Shown: in pieces, positions 52,777 through 60,747 of the stretch | Layout: each line of letters begins with the position of its first letter | Position numbering within the stretch: position 1 is the stretch's first letter | From: Polaromonas sp. | Lineage (GTDB): Bacteria > Pseudomonadota > Gammaproteobacteria > Burkholderiales > Burkholderiaceae_C | DNA length: 64,000 bases | Direction of reading: 5' to 3' | Assembly (NCBI RefSeq): GCF_016185115.1 | Contig: NZ_JACPOF010000030.1 | Span: 1-64,000, forward strand | The notes under the pieces: generated by a model | What the model was told of the DNA's origin: nothing | The model's input: the letters and a program-made list of their open reading frames with translations, nothing else | Databases searched by the model: none | Translations under genes and position numbers: made by a program

Positions 52777-53244
52777 ATGCAGCCCAACCACTCGCTCAAG
52801 CTGAAGGTCAGGCAGCAGAGAATGCTCGCTATGGCCCAGACAACCCTTCCAAGGCATATTCAGATCCTGCTCCTCATTTTCTTTGCGGCCAACCTTTTGC
52901 ACTTCACGCACAACGCCGAGTACATCGCGTACTACCCAGGCATGCCGACCTCGTTCACCCGGGAGAAGATTTACCTGGCCTGGGTCGCAGGGGTGAGCGT
53001 CGGGCTTGCAGGCCTGCTTGCGTACAGGGCAAAGTTGAAAATCCTGGGCCTGGTGCTGCTTGCGGCATACGGAGCCCTTGGCATAGACGGATTGGCTCAC
53101 TACACATTGGCGCTGTGTTCCGAGCACACGCTTGCAACAAATTTGACCATCTGGTTTGAAGTCCTGACCGGCCTTTCATTGTTGCTTTCGTCTGTAGTTT
53201 TGATCGGCAAAACACTCTCAATGCGATCACAGCAAGGCAGCTGA
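52777..53244 (+). CDS. hypothetical four-helix membrane protein
   Basis: 155 aa from the ATG at 52777; starts at 52717 and 52822 are also possible. The N-terminal residues MQPNHSLKLKV are read from the attC-like fragment, so the original start may be 52822 (MLAMAQTTLPRH). Four helices are predicted: IQILLLIFFAANLLHF, LAWVAGVSVGLAGLLAY, ILGLVLLAAYGALGI and FEVLTGLSLLLSSVVL. Motifs HNAEYIAYYPGMP and GIDGLAHYTLA look conserved. I do not know a function. It is probably the last cassette-derived gene before ahpC. Confidence 0.65.
   Translation: MQPNHSLKLKVRQQRMLAMAQTTLPRHIQILLLIFFAANLLHFTHNAEYIAYYPGMPTSFTREKIYLAWVAGVSVGLAGLLAYRAKLKILGLVLLAAYGALGIDGLAHYTLALCSEHTLATNLTIWFEVLTGLSLLLSSVVLIGKTLSMRSQQGS
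52782..52804 (+). repeat. attC-like fragment
   Basis: GCCCAAC followed by CACTCGCTCAAGCTGA has the look of the left half of an attC (R'' box plus inner arm GCTCAAGC). No GTTRRRY right half is found within 150 bp. The following gene may begin inside this fragment. Confidence 0.5.
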
Positions 53245-53326
53245 TGCCCGGGATCGTGACCCGTTCGGTCGGGTTGTGAATATGGCGCCCCACTCATGCA
53301 AGCCTATCGCCGAATAGGTGCCGCCA

Positions 53327-53379
53327 ACACTTTTAATAGTAAATTACTATCGATATTTATCAATTAAAAGTGTTAAACT
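53327..53379. promoter_or_regulatory. ahpC promoter region with OxyR-like half-site
   Basis: An inverted repeat with perfect 11-base arms ACACTTTTAAT and ATTAAAAGTGT spans 53327-53373. Inside it ATAG-N7-CTAT (53336-53350) matches half of the OxyR consensus. A possible -10 (TAAACT) follows at 53374-53379 with a poor -35, typical of an activated promoter. The AT-rich character stands out from surrounding DNA. Confidence 0.5.
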
Positions 53380-53424
53380 ATCAATTCGAAACGTTTCAAC
53401 CACCCTTCTGAAGGAATCCAAAGC

Positions 53425-53991
53425 ATGTCATCACTGATCAACACACAGGTCCAGCAGTTCAAAACCGAGGCTTTCCACAATGGCAAGTTCGTCACCGTGT
53501 CTGACGAAACGCTCAAGGGCAAGTGGTCTGTCCTGATCTTCATGCCGGCTGCGTTCACCTTCAACTGCCCGACCGAAGTCGAAGACGCTGCCGACAACTA
53601 CGCGGAATTCCAGAAGGCCGGTGCAGAGGTTTACATCGTCACCACCGACACGCACTTCTCGCACAAGGTCTGGCATGAGACCTCCCCAGCCGTTGGCAAG
53701 GCCAAGTTCCCGCTGGTCGGCGACCCTACCCATGTGCTGACCAAGGCATTTGACGTGTACATCCCTGAAGAAGGCCTGGCTCTGCGCGGCACCTTTGTGA
53801 TCAACCCTGAAGGCGTGATCAAGACGGCTGAAGTGCATTCCAACGAAATCGCACGCGACGTGAAAGAAACCCTGCGCAAGCTGAAGGCTGCCCAGTACAC
53901 CGCAGCCCACCCTGGCCAGGTCTGCCCAGCCAAGTGGAACGAAGGCGCCAAGACCATCGCCCCTTCGATCGACCTAGTCGGCAAGATCTAA
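53425..53991 (+). CDS. ahpC: alkyl hydroperoxide reductase peroxiredoxin
   Basis: 188 aa typical 2-Cys peroxiredoxin. The peroxidatic Cys48 is in FTFNCPTEVEDAADNYAEF and the resolving Cys167 in GQVCPAKWNEG. It reduces hydrogen peroxide and organic hydroperoxides in the cytoplasm and is re-reduced by AhpF, encoded downstream. GAAGGAATCCAAAGC provides the ribosome binding site. A strong hairpin lies between the two genes, so ahpC is probably expressed in excess of ahpF. Confidence 0.97.
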   Translation: MSSLINTQVQQFKTEAFHNGKFVTVSDETLKGKWSVLIFMPAAFTFNCPTEVEDAADNYAEFQKAGAEVYIVTTDTHFSHKVWHETSPAVGKAKFPLVGDPTHVLTKAFDVYIPEEGLALRGTFVINPEGVIKTAEVHSNEIARDVKETLRKLKAAQYTAAHPGQVCPAKWNEGAKTIAPSIDLVGKI

Positions 53992-54019
53992 ACGCCCTGC
54001 CTTCCCCTTCCTGAAGAAG

Positions 54020-54062
54020 GCCCGGGCATTGCACACACAAGTGTGTTGCCCGGGCTTTTTTG
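54020..54062 (+). terminator. ahpC-ahpF intergenic terminator/attenuator
   Basis: The stem has outer arms GCCCGGGCA and TGCCCGGGC and inner pairing ACAC/GTGT, followed by six T residues. It would end most ahpC transcripts and let a fraction read into ahpF. Confidence 0.85.
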
Positions 54063-54092
54063 TTTCCAACTGATATTGAAAGTGAGTCTGTC

Positions 54093-55661
54093 ATGCTCGA
54101 CGCTGCCACCAAAGCCCAACTGAAAAGCTATCTCGAACGCGCCACGGCGCCCATCGAAATCGTTGCTTCACTGGACGACAGCGAGGCATCGGGCGAAGTG
54201 TTGTCGCTGCTCAAAGACGTGGCCGAATCGTCGCCATTGGTCACGCTGACGACAAGCCGCAACGACACCCACCGCAAGCCGTCTTTCTCGATCAACCGCC
54301 CCGGTGAAAATCACGGCCCGCGTTTTGCCGGCCTGCCCATGGGGCATGAGTTCACCTCGCTGATCCTGGCGCTGCTGCAGATTGGCGGCTACCCGCCCAA
54401 GGTCGAGGAAGAAATCCTGCAGCAGATTCGCGCGCTTGATGGCGATTTCGAATTTGAGGTGTATGTCTCGCTGACCTGCCACAACTGCCCGGACGTGGTG
54501 CAGGCGCTGAACGTGATGGCGGTACAGAACCCGCGCATCAAGACCACCATGATCGAAGGCGGCACCTTCCAGGAGGAGGTGAAAGAACGCGAGATCATGG
54601 GCGTGCCCACGGTGTTCCTGAACGGCACCATGTTTGGCAACGGCCGCATGAGCCTGGAAGAGATCCTGGCCAAGATCGACACCAGCGGCGTTGAACGCGA
54701 AGCCAAAAAGATCGATGCCAAGGACCCGTTCGACGTACTGATCGTCGGCGGTGGCCCCGCAGGCGCTGCGGCGGCCGTGTATGCGGCGCGCAAGGGCATA
54801 CGCACAGGTGTCGCATGCGAGCGCTTCGGCGGCCAGGTGCTGGACACCATGGGCATCGAGAACTTCATCTCCGTCAAGGAAACCGATGGCCCCAGGTTTG
54901 CCGTCGCACTCGAAGAACATGTGCGCGCCTACGACGTGGACATCATGAACCTGCAGCGTGCGAAGGCGCTGGTACCCAACACCGGCCCGGGCAACGACCT
55001 GATAGAGATCAGGCTTGAAAGCGGCGCGACGCTGAAAAGCAAATCGGTCGTCATCTCGACCGGCGCACGCTGGAAGAACATCAACGTCCCCGGCGAACAT
55101 GAGTTCAAGAACAAGGGTGTCGCCTATTGCCCGCATTGCGACGGCCCCCTGTTCAAGGGCAAACGCGTGGCGGTGATTGGCGGCGGCAACTCCGGTGTTG
55201 AAGCGGCCATTGACCTGGCGGGCCTGGTCGGCCATGTCACGCTGATCGAGTTCGACACTGCCCTGCGCGCTGACGCCGTGCTGCAGCGCAAGCTCAACAG
55301 CCTGACGAATGTGACGGTGATCACCAACGCGCAAACGACCGAGATCACCGGTGACCAGAAGGTCAACGGTCTGGTCTACAAGGACCGCGCCAGCGGCGAG
55401 CTGAAGACCGTCGAGCTGGAAGGTGTGTTCATACAGATAGGCCTGGTGCCCAACACCGACTGGCTCAAGGGTGTGGTCGAGTTGTCAAAGCACGGTGAAA
55501 TCGTGGTCGACCCCCGCGGCCAGACCTCGGTGCCCGGCGTGTTTGCAGCGGGCGATGCGACGACGACGCCGTTCAAGCAGATCATCATTGCGGCCGGCGA
55601 CGGCGCCAAAGCCGCGCTGAGCGCTTTCGATCACCTGATCCGCACGTCTGCGCCGGCCTGA
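54093..55661 (+). CDS. ahpF: alkyl hydroperoxide reductase subunit F
   Basis: 522 aa flavoprotein disulfide reductase. The N-terminal double-thioredoxin domain holds CHNC (Cys129, Cys132). The C-terminal thioredoxin-reductase-like part has [18 protein letters not shown] for FAD, CPHC (Cys346, Cys349) as the second redox centre and [15 protein letters not shown] for NAD(P)H, and ends with [15 protein letters not shown]. Cysteine positions match E. coli AhpF. It transfers electrons from NADH to AhpC. Confidence 0.97.
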   Translation: MLDAATKAQLKSYLERATAPIEIVASLDDSEASGEVLSLLKDVAESSPLVTLTTSRNDTHRKPSFSINRPGENHGPRFAGLPMGHEFTSLILALLQIGGYPPKVEEEILQQIRALDGDFEFEVYVSLTCHNCPDVVQALNVMAVQNPRIKTTMIEGGTFQEEVKEREIMGVPTVFLNGTMFGNGRMSLEEILAKIDTSGVEREAKKIDAKDPFDVLIVGGGPAGAAAAVYAARKGIRTGVACERFGGQVLDTMGIENFISVKETDGPRFAVALEEHVRAYDVDIMNLQRAKALVPNTGPGNDLIEIRLESGATLKSKSVVISTGARWKNINVPGEHEFKNKGVAYCPHCDGPLFKGKRVAVIGGGNSGVEAAIDLAGLVGHVTLIEFDTALRADAVLQRKLNSLTNVTVITNAQTTEITGDQKVNGLVYKDRASGELKTVELEGVFIQIGLVPNTDWLKGVVELSKHGEIVVDPRGQTSVPGVFAAGDATTTPFKQIIIAAGDGAKAALSAFDHLIRTSAPA

Positions 55662-55869
55662 GCCCTTCAAACCATGAGGGTCTTGTGTACGGGTCATCCG
55701 CAAGGGTGGCCCGTGCTGTTTGATGGCCCGAGCAACCGCCCGCGCCAATCAGCCAATACGAACAGTTATCACACTCACACGCAACAAAACCTGAAAGAAC
55801 GGAAATACTTGAGTTCAACCGCCTTGCAACAGACAATGCGGAGTTGCAAATAACAATCAAGGACCAGCC

Positions 55870-56346
55870 ATGAAAGGCGACGCTCAAGTCATCTCCCATC
55901 TCCAGGCCCAGCTCAAGAACGAGCTAACAGCCATCAACCAGTACTTCCTGCACTACCGCATGTACAAGCACTGGGGTCTGGACAAGCTGGCGAAGAAGGA
56001 ATACGCAGAATCCATAGGCGAGATGAAGCACGCCGACAAACTCATGGACCGCATTTTCATGCTGGACGGCCTGCCCAACCTGCAGGACCTGGGCAAGCTG
56101 ATGATCGGCGAGAACGTGCCCGAAGCCATGGGCTGTGACCTGAAAGCCGAAATGGGCGCACAGGAAACCATCAAGGCCGGTATGGCGCATTGCGAGCTTG
56201 TCCGTGACTACGTGTCACGCGACCTGCTCCAGGGCATCCTCGACGACACCGAAGAGCACATCGACTTTCTGGAAACCCAGCTGGAGCTGATCAACAAGGT
56301 CGGCATCCAGAACTACCTGCAGAGCCAGATGGGCGAGCTGGAATAG
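55870..56346 (+). CDS. bfr: bacterioferritin
   Basis: 158 aa four-helix-bundle iron-storage protein. The ferroxidase ligands Glu18, Glu51 and His54 are present, the heme-ligand Met52 is conserved, and the late EEHIDFLE segment supplies Glu127 and His130. It forms a 24-subunit shell that oxidises and stores iron. AAGGACCAGCC precedes the ATG. A terminator follows, and the matching ferredoxin gene bfd lies downstream. The 208-bp space after ahpF contains a weak ahpF hairpin and presumably the bfr promoter. Confidence 0.96.
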   Translation: MKGDAQVISHLQAQLKNELTAINQYFLHYRMYKHWGLDKLAKKEYAESIGEMKHADKLMDRIFMLDGLPNLQDLGKLMIGENVPEAMGCDLKAEMGAQETIKAGMAHCELVRDYVSRDLLQGILDDTEEHIDFLETQLELINKVGIQNYLQSQMGELE

Positions 56347-56386
56347 AGATTTAGAGCCGGTACAAGCCGGAAAAGCAGACAGAGAC

Positions 56387-56413
56387 AAAAAGGGCCATAA
56401 AGGGCCCTTTTTT
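56387..56413 (+). terminator. bfr terminator
   Basis: Arms AAAAAGGGCC and GGCCCTTTTT with a short loop, followed by further T residues, 40 bp after the bfr stop. Confidence 0.88.
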
Positions 56414-56503
56414 GGTTTTCACAGTTGATGACACGCCAGAGATCCGTGCCGGTTTCCCGCTGTGCCAAGCCATTGCTCAAAGCAAGGGCTTTAAAGTGAT
56501 TGC

Positions 56504-56524
56504 AAATGCGATAGATTCGCATTT
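56504..56524. promoter_or_regulatory. Fur-box-like palindrome before bfd
   Basis: A perfect dyad AAATGCGA / TCGCATTT with a 5-nt centre, embedded in AT-rich sequence overlapping a likely -10 (TATAAT-like TTATAATT), 48 bp before the bfd start. Its form (GCAAATGCGA... ...TCGCATTT) fits Fur sites of betaproteobacterial iron genes and suggests iron repression of bfd and the tonB genes. Confidence 0.65.
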
Positions 56525-56571
56525 ATAATTGCTTCACTGAATTAAATCATTCAACCAGCAAGCCAATCCAA

Positions 56572-56829
56572 ATGATCGTCTGCGTCTGCCACCGAATCTC
56601 CGACCGCGAAATCGCCCGTCACGCACGTGCCGGCATGGGTTTTGACGAGATTCAATTCGAACTGGGTGTTGCCACCCAGTGCGGGCAGTGCGAAGGTTGC
56701 GCCAGGGATGTGGTGGCCCAATGCAGCGCAAGCTGCCCTACAGCCAACATCAAGCTCGCCAGCAATCTCCTGGAAGGCAGCACATGGCAAACACTACAAC
56801 CTTTTTCGCAGCTCTCCCCGTCAGCCTGA
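56572..56829 (+). CDS. bfd: bacterioferritin-associated ferredoxin
   Basis: 85 aa. The Fer2_BFD fold is marked by VCVCHRISDREI (two Cys spaced CxC) and TQCGQCEGCARD (CxxC), the four ligands of its [2Fe-2S] cluster. It donates electrons to bacterioferritin to release stored iron under starvation. The C-terminal 25 residues after the BFD domain are not conserved-looking and overlap the start of a 28-residue membrane peptide read in another frame. Fur-box-like site upstream. Confidence 0.88.
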   Translation: MIVCVCHRISDREIARHARAGMGFDEIQFELGVATQCGQCEGCARDVVAQCSASCPTANIKLASNLLEGSTWQTLQPFSQLSPSA

Positions 56830-56870
56830 TACTGGTGGTGGGGTCGGCGTGGTGGGTTTTCAGACGCTGA
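56784..56870 (+). CDS. putative 28-residue membrane peptide
   Basis: A short frame beginning MANTTTFFAALPVSLILVVG and ending WWVFRR. It is a single hydrophobic helix with a positively charged end, consistent with an inner-membrane micropeptide. It has a near-ideal ribosome binding site (TGGAAGGCAGCAC) and overlaps the 3' end of bfd in a different frame. It lies 71 bp upstream of tonB and is probably co-transcribed with it. Confidence 0.5.
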   Translation: MANTTTFFAALPVSLILVVGSAWWVFRR

Positions 56871-56941
56871 CGAACAATAAGTCACCATTTTCCAGCGCAC
56901 ACGGCACACTGCCGTGACATGCTTTCCCTTAATTCCCGCCC

Positions 56942-57670
56942 ATGAACGCCCCCGCACATCCATCACCTACCGGCATGCCCTCGCTTGGCCTGCCGCCCGG
57001 GCTTGTCATCAAGGAAAAAACTGCCGCCAAAGCTCCGCTGTTAAGCCGCAATGTCACCATCGCCCTCGGTGTTGTCGGCTTGCACGTCGCATTCATCTGG
57101 GCCCTTCAAAGCGGGCTGCTGATCCGGGCGGCTGAAATCATTATTCCGGCGGAAGTGCTCACACAGTTCATAGAGCCGCCTGCGCCCAAGGTTGAGCCGG
57201 TTCCGCCCAAGCCGCCAGAACCCGTCAAAAAACCTGTTGTAAAAACATCGGTGCCGCCGCCCATGCCAATCGCGGTTGCCGACCCGACGCCCGCGCCAAA
57301 TGCGCCCGTCGGTGTCACCACGCCTGCGCCGCCGGCGCCCCCCACACCACCGGCCCCCGCTCCTGCAGCACCACCCGCCGCGCCTTCGATGCAATTGCCG
57401 TCCAGCGACGCGAGTTACCTTCAGAACCCCAAGCCGCCCTATCCGCCCATCAGCCGCAGGATGAACGAGCAGGGTAAATCGATTATTCGTGTGCTCATTG
57501 GCATCGATGGATCGCCGCAAAAAGCCGAGATTGCGAAATCCAGTGGATACGACCGGCTCGACCAGGCCGCCATGACCACCGTGATGCGCTGGCGCTACGT
57601 GCCCGGCAAACGTAACGGCATGCCTGAAGAGATGTGGTTCAACGTGCCCATCAACTGGGTTCTCGAATAA
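56942..57670 (+). CDS. tonB: TonB energy transducer
   Basis: 242 aa. One N-terminal membrane anchor (IALGVVGLHVAFIWALQ), then a long proline-rich spacer at about residues 75-150 (PPAPKVEPVPPKPPEPVKKP and PAPPAPPTPPAP), and the C-terminal TonB domain (KPPYPPISRRMNEQGKSIIR to the MRWRYVPGKRNG block). It transmits proton-motive energy from ExbB-ExbD to outer-membrane receptors. It heads the tonB-exbB-exbD operon and is probably Fur-regulated with bfd. Confidence 0.95.
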   Translation: MNAPAHPSPTGMPSLGLPPGLVIKEKTAAKAPLLSRNVTIALGVVGLHVAFIWALQSGLLIRAAEIIIPAEVLTQFIEPPAPKVEPVPPKPPEPVKKPVVKTSVPPPMPIAVADPTPAPNAPVGVTTPAPPAPPTPPAPAPAAPPAAPSMQLPSSDASYLQNPKPPYPPISRRMNEQGKSIIRVLIGIDGSPQKAEIAKSSGYDRLDQAAMTTVMRWRYVPGKRNGMPEEMWFNVPINWVLE

Positions 57671-57705
57671 CACCGACCAATTTTTGTCTTCTGGAGTATT
57701 GATTC

Positions 57706-58422
57706 ATGAATTCCCAATTCGGCCTTGCCAATGTCTGGAGCCAGGGCGATATCGTTACAAAATCAGTGGCCTTGCTGCTGCTTGTCATGTCGCTGGCATC
57801 CTGGATGGTCATCATCATCAAGACACTTGATCTCATCAAGTACAAAAAGATTGCAAAATCTGCAGAAGACTTTTGGCACAGCGAAGACTTCGCCGCAGGC
57901 CTGGCCAAGCTGGGTTCAGACCCGGCCAATCCGTTCCGCCAGCTGGCGCTCGAAGGCCGCGAAGCCACCCTGCACCACCGCAACACCAAGGCCCACCTGC
58001 ATGACACACTGGATGTCAGCGACTGGGTCACGCGCACCTTGCGCAATGCCATTGATGAATTCACATCCAGGTTGCAGTCGGGCCTGGCAATTCTGGCGTC
58101 GGTCGGCTCCACAGCGCCATTTGTGGGCCTGTTCGGAACGGTGTGGGGCATCTACCATGCGCTGCTGGCCATCGGTTTGGCGGGCCAGGCCACCATCGAC
58201 AAGGTTGCAGGCCCGATTGGCGAGTCGCTCATCATGACGGCTCTTGGCCTGGCAGTAGCCATTCCAGCCGTGCTCGGCTACAACGCGCTGGTTCGCGGCA
58301 ACAAGAGCGTGCTGCAAAAGCTCAACCGCTTTGCACATGACATGCATGCCTACTTTGTGACGGGTGCGCGGGTCAGCGCAGGCACCTCGGCCAAAGTTCT
58401 GCCAATCGCCAAAAAAGCCTGA
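57706..58422 (+). CDS. exbB: ExbB (TolQ/MotA-type proton channel subunit)
   Basis: 238 aa with three membrane helices. The first is KSVALLLLVMSLASWMVIII, and the paired C-terminal helices include ILASVGSTAPFVGLFGTVWGIYHALL and IMTALGLAVAIPAVLGYNALV. Blocks FVGLFGTVWGI and GLAVAIPAV are the ExbB signatures. It forms the proton-driven motor with ExbD. Starts 35 bp after tonB. Confidence 0.95.
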   Translation: MNSQFGLANVWSQGDIVTKSVALLLLVMSLASWMVIIIKTLDLIKYKKIAKSAEDFWHSEDFAAGLAKLGSDPANPFRQLALEGREATLHHRNTKAHLHDTLDVSDWVTRTLRNAIDEFTSRLQSGLAILASVGSTAPFVGLFGTVWGIYHALLAIGLAGQATIDKVAGPIGESLIMTALGLAVAIPAVLGYNALVRGNKSVLQKLNRFAHDMHAYFVTGARVSAGTSAKVLPIAKKA

Positions 58423-58439
58423 TTTAAAAGAGAACCATC

Positions 58440-58850
58440 ATGGCCTTTGGAACACAGGACGACAGCGACGAGGTGATGAACGAAATCAACATGACGCCCA
58501 TGGTGGACATCATGCTGGTTCTACTGATCATCTTCATCATCACCATCCCGGTGATGAAACACTCGGTGAACATTGACCTTCCACGCGCGACCAACGAAGC
58601 GCAGAACATCAAGCCCGAAACCATACGCCTGACCGTTGATGCGCAGGGGGCCTACTACGTCAATGAAGCACCCACCACCGACGAGCAACTGATACCGCTT
58701 TTCAAGGCCGCCGCTGCGCGGAACCCGCAGCCCGACCTGCACATCCGCGGTGACAAGGCTGTGCGGTATGAACGCGTGGCGCAGGCCATGGCGGCCGCGC
58801 AGCAGGCCGGGCTGCGCAAAATCGGCTTCATCACTGAACCCAAGAACTGA
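58440..58850 (+). CDS. exbD: ExbD
   Basis: 136 aa with one N-terminal membrane helix (NMTPMVDIMLVLLIIFIIT) containing the essential membrane aspartate, and a periplasmic domain ending in ADLHIRGDK-like residues (PDLHIRGDKAVRYERV). It couples proton flow to TonB. Starts 17 bp after exbB and ends the operon. Confidence 0.95.
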   Translation: MAFGTQDDSDEVMNEINMTPMVDIMLVLLIIFIITIPVMKHSVNIDLPRATNEAQNIKPETIRLTVDAQGAYYVNEAPTTDEQLIPLFKAAAARNPQPDLHIRGDKAVRYERVAQAMAAAQQAGLRKIGFITEPKN

Positions 58851-58930
58851 AGGCCGGGGCGTCAAGCCTCAGGCTCACAACACGTTTTTGTAAAAAAATT
58901 GCGAGAAAAGCCCAAATCCGGTTGACTTTT

Positions 58931-58951
58931 AAATGCGAATAGTTATCATTA
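58931..58951. promoter_or_regulatory. Fur-box-like site before hemP
   Basis: AAATGCGAATAGTTATCATT, with GATAAT-type triplets on both strands, lies about 45 bp before the hemP start within AT-rich sequence. The fit to the 19-bp Fur consensus is moderate but the position is typical. Confidence 0.6.
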
Positions 58952-58994
58952 ACTCATTGAATTATCAACGGCAAACCACACAGGTTTAACCATC

Positions 58995-59213
58995 ATGTCC
59001 CTAGCGATGCCAGCGTCAAATACTCCGAGCCTTCCGCGTTCTGCGCCAACCGTGCAACCAGATGATTCAGCCAGCACGGTGATGGGGTCAACCCAGGCCA
59101 GCGTGAACAGCGATGACATCCTGCGGGGCCAGAAAACTGTCGAAATCAGTCACAATGGTTCAACCTATCGCCTGCAGGCCACCCGCCTGGGCAAATTGAT
59201 TCTCACCAAATAA
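58995..59213 (+). CDS. hemP: hemin uptake protein HemP
   Basis: 72 aa. The conserved core is SDDILRGQKTVEISHNGSTYRLQATRLGKLILTK, the complete HemP domain, preceded by a variable 38-residue lead. HemP proteins are small Fur-regulated factors needed for expression of heme-uptake genes in several betaproteobacteria. Here no heme receptor or transporter follows, and a terminator closes the unit after about 160 bp. Confidence 0.9.
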   Translation: MSLAMPASNTPSLPRSAPTVQPDDSASTVMGSTQASVNSDDILRGQKTVEISHNGSTYRLQATRLGKLILTK

Positions 59214-59372
59214 ACCGGACACGCTTGCGGTGGCCACCAACCGCAGACACTACTTTCATCGTGGGGCGATCCGGGGCTCTCACCAGCCCCCAAGATCGTT
59301 TTAGCCAGCCACGGGCTTCCTTGAAGTCGTTTAGCCAGGCTTTTTTTCCACACCCACCTTTCCCCCGTAAAC

Positions 59373-59402
59373 AAAAAAGCCGACATCAAAGTCGGCTTTT
59401 TT
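59373..59402. terminator. bidirectional terminator
   Basis: Arms AAAAAAGCCGAC and GTCGGCTTTTTT with a 6-nt loop, between hemP and the convergent HbpS/GlcG-like gene; it can end transcription from both sides. Confidence 0.9.
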
Positions 59403-59426
59403 ATGCAGGGCTAAACCTGCAGAAGC

Positions 59427-59834
59427 TCAGAGCCCAACAGCAGCCATGCCGGCACGCGCGATCTGCGCATCCTCATTCGACTTGACGCCGCTGACACCCA
59501 CGGCACCCACGCACTGGCCATCCTTCATCATGGGCACGCCGCCCTCAAGCATGCCCTGGATGGTGGGTGCACTCAGGAAGGACACGCGACCACCGTTGAT
59601 CATGTCTTCGTAGGTTTTGCTTTCGCGGCGGCCCAGTGCGGCAGTGTGCGCCTTGGCTGGCGCGATATGGGCAGATGCCGGTGGCGCGCCGTCCAGGCGC
59701 TGCAGGTGCAGCAGATGGCCGCCATCGTCGACGATGGCGATCGTCACGGCCCAGTTGTTCTTGACGGCTTCTGCCTCGGCTGCGGCGGCGATGGCCTTGA
59801 TGTCGGCAAATTCAAGCACTGCTTTCGATTTCAT
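59427..59834 (-). CDS. HbpS/GlcG-family (heme-degrading-like) protein
   Basis: 135 aa of the GlcG/HbpS (DUF336) family. The body shows NNWAVTIAIVDDGGHLLHLQRLDGAPPAS, KAHTAALGRRESKTYED and GVPMMKDGQCVGAVGVSGVKSNEDAQIA. Family members bind heme or iron or support glycolate use. Its place next to hemP and the iron genes favours the heme-related role (inference). There is no signal peptide, so it is cytoplasmic. Confidence 0.85.
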   Translation of the reverse strand: MKSKAVLEFADIKAIAAAAEAEAVKNNWAVTIAIVDDGGHLLHLQRLDGAPPASAHIAPAKAHTAALGRRESKTYEDMINGGRVSFLSAPTIQGMLEGGVPMMKDGQCVGAVGVSGVKSNEDAQIARAGMAAVGL

Positions 59835-60034
59835 GGTTTTCCCGGAAATGGTTGGTAAAACCCCTGAGGATACGCAAAATTTGGGCTTCTTTAGCCGCTT
59901 CCCGATTCAAATACTGAATGGTGGCTATTTCAGAACCCCTACTAAAAATAGGAAGTGCACCATTTCTTGATAAAGCAGGTCTTCACCCTAAAATGAACCT
60001 GCCTGCATTTGCCGGCTACTAGGAGATAACTCTC

Positions 60035-60724
60035 ATGACTGAAAACGTCCAAACCATTGACTACGGCCTGGCGACTTCCAGCGAACAGCGCAACAAGGTC
60101 TTGCGCAACACCTACTGGCTGCTGGCCCTGAGCCTGCTGCCTACCGTACTCGGCGCCTGGCTGGGCGTATCCACCGGCATCACACGCTCCCTGAGCGGTG
60201 GCCTCGGCATGATCGTGTTCCTGGCAGGTGCATTCGGTTTTATCTTCGCCATCGAAAAAACCAAAAACTCGGCAGCGGGCGTTCCCGTCCTGCTGGGCTT
60301 TACCTTCTTCATGGGCCTCATGCTCTCGCGCATGATCGCCATGGTGCTGGGTTACAGCAATGGTGCTTCCCTGGTCATGACGGCGTTTGCCGGTACAGCA
60401 GGCGTGATGTTTGTGATGGCCAGCCTGGCGACGGTCATCAAGCGCGACATCAGCGGCATGGGCAAATGGCTGTTTGCCGGTGTTCTGGTTCTGCTTGTTG
60501 CATCCGTCATCAATGTGTTCGTCGGCTCGACCATGGGCATGGCGGTGATCAGCACGCTGGCAATTGCGATTTTCAGCGCCTACTTGCTGTATGACCTCAA
60601 GCAGGTGATTGACGGCGGTGAAACGAACTACATCAGCGCCACCCTTGCCATCTACCTCGACCTGTTCAACATCTTCCAGAGCATGCTGGCACTGCTGGGC
60701 ATCTTCGGCGGTGAGCGCGACTAG
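60035..60724 (+). CDS. BAX inhibitor-1/YccA-family membrane protein
   Basis: 229 aa with seven membrane helices. Characteristic are NKVLRNTYWLLALSLLPT at the start, FIFAIEKTKNSAAGV, VMASLATVIKRDISGMGKWL, the helix-5/6 region VINVFVGSTMGMAVISTLAI and YDLKQVIDGGETNYISATLA near the end. E. coli YccA modulates FtsH-dependent proteolysis. TAGGAGATAACTCTC precedes the ATG. It stands alone with its own terminator. Confidence 0.92.
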   Translation: MTENVQTIDYGLATSSEQRNKVLRNTYWLLALSLLPTVLGAWLGVSTGITRSLSGGLGMIVFLAGAFGFIFAIEKTKNSAAGVPVLLGFTFFMGLMLSRMIAMVLGYSNGASLVMTAFAGTAGVMFVMASLATVIKRDISGMGKWLFAGVLVLLVASVINVFVGSTMGMAVISTLAIAIFSAYLLYDLKQVIDGGETNYISATLAIYLDLFNIFQSMLALLGIFGGERD

Positions 60725-60747
60725 GGCCTGTCATCGCTGCGCACAAC

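Larger units (their letters stand above)
50840..52804. mobile_element. integron-like gene-cassette array without integrase
   Basis: Successive cassettes are bounded by G/TTRRRY crossover boxes. Cassette 1 starts at GTTAGGT (50840) and its attC outer box is ACCTAAC (51605). Cassette 2 starts at GTTAGAC (51667) and its outer box is GTCTAAC (52367). Both pairs are exact complements, as required for cassettes inserted as circles. Cassette 3 (about 52378) and a fourth attC-like fragment (52782) are degenerate. All genes point the same way and carry few intergenic bases, as in integron arrays. No intI gene is present within the window, so this fits a cluster of attC sites lacking integrase (CALIN). 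Confidence 0.8.

Noticed and set aside
50600..53400. Integrase gene or attI site for the cassette array
   Set aside because: No open frame resembling a tyrosine recombinase is present on either strand between modE and ahpC or elsewhere in the window.
54168..55334. Long open frame antisense to ahpF
   Set aside because: Shadow of a strongly coding gene with third-position GC bias; no start signal and no recognisable domain.
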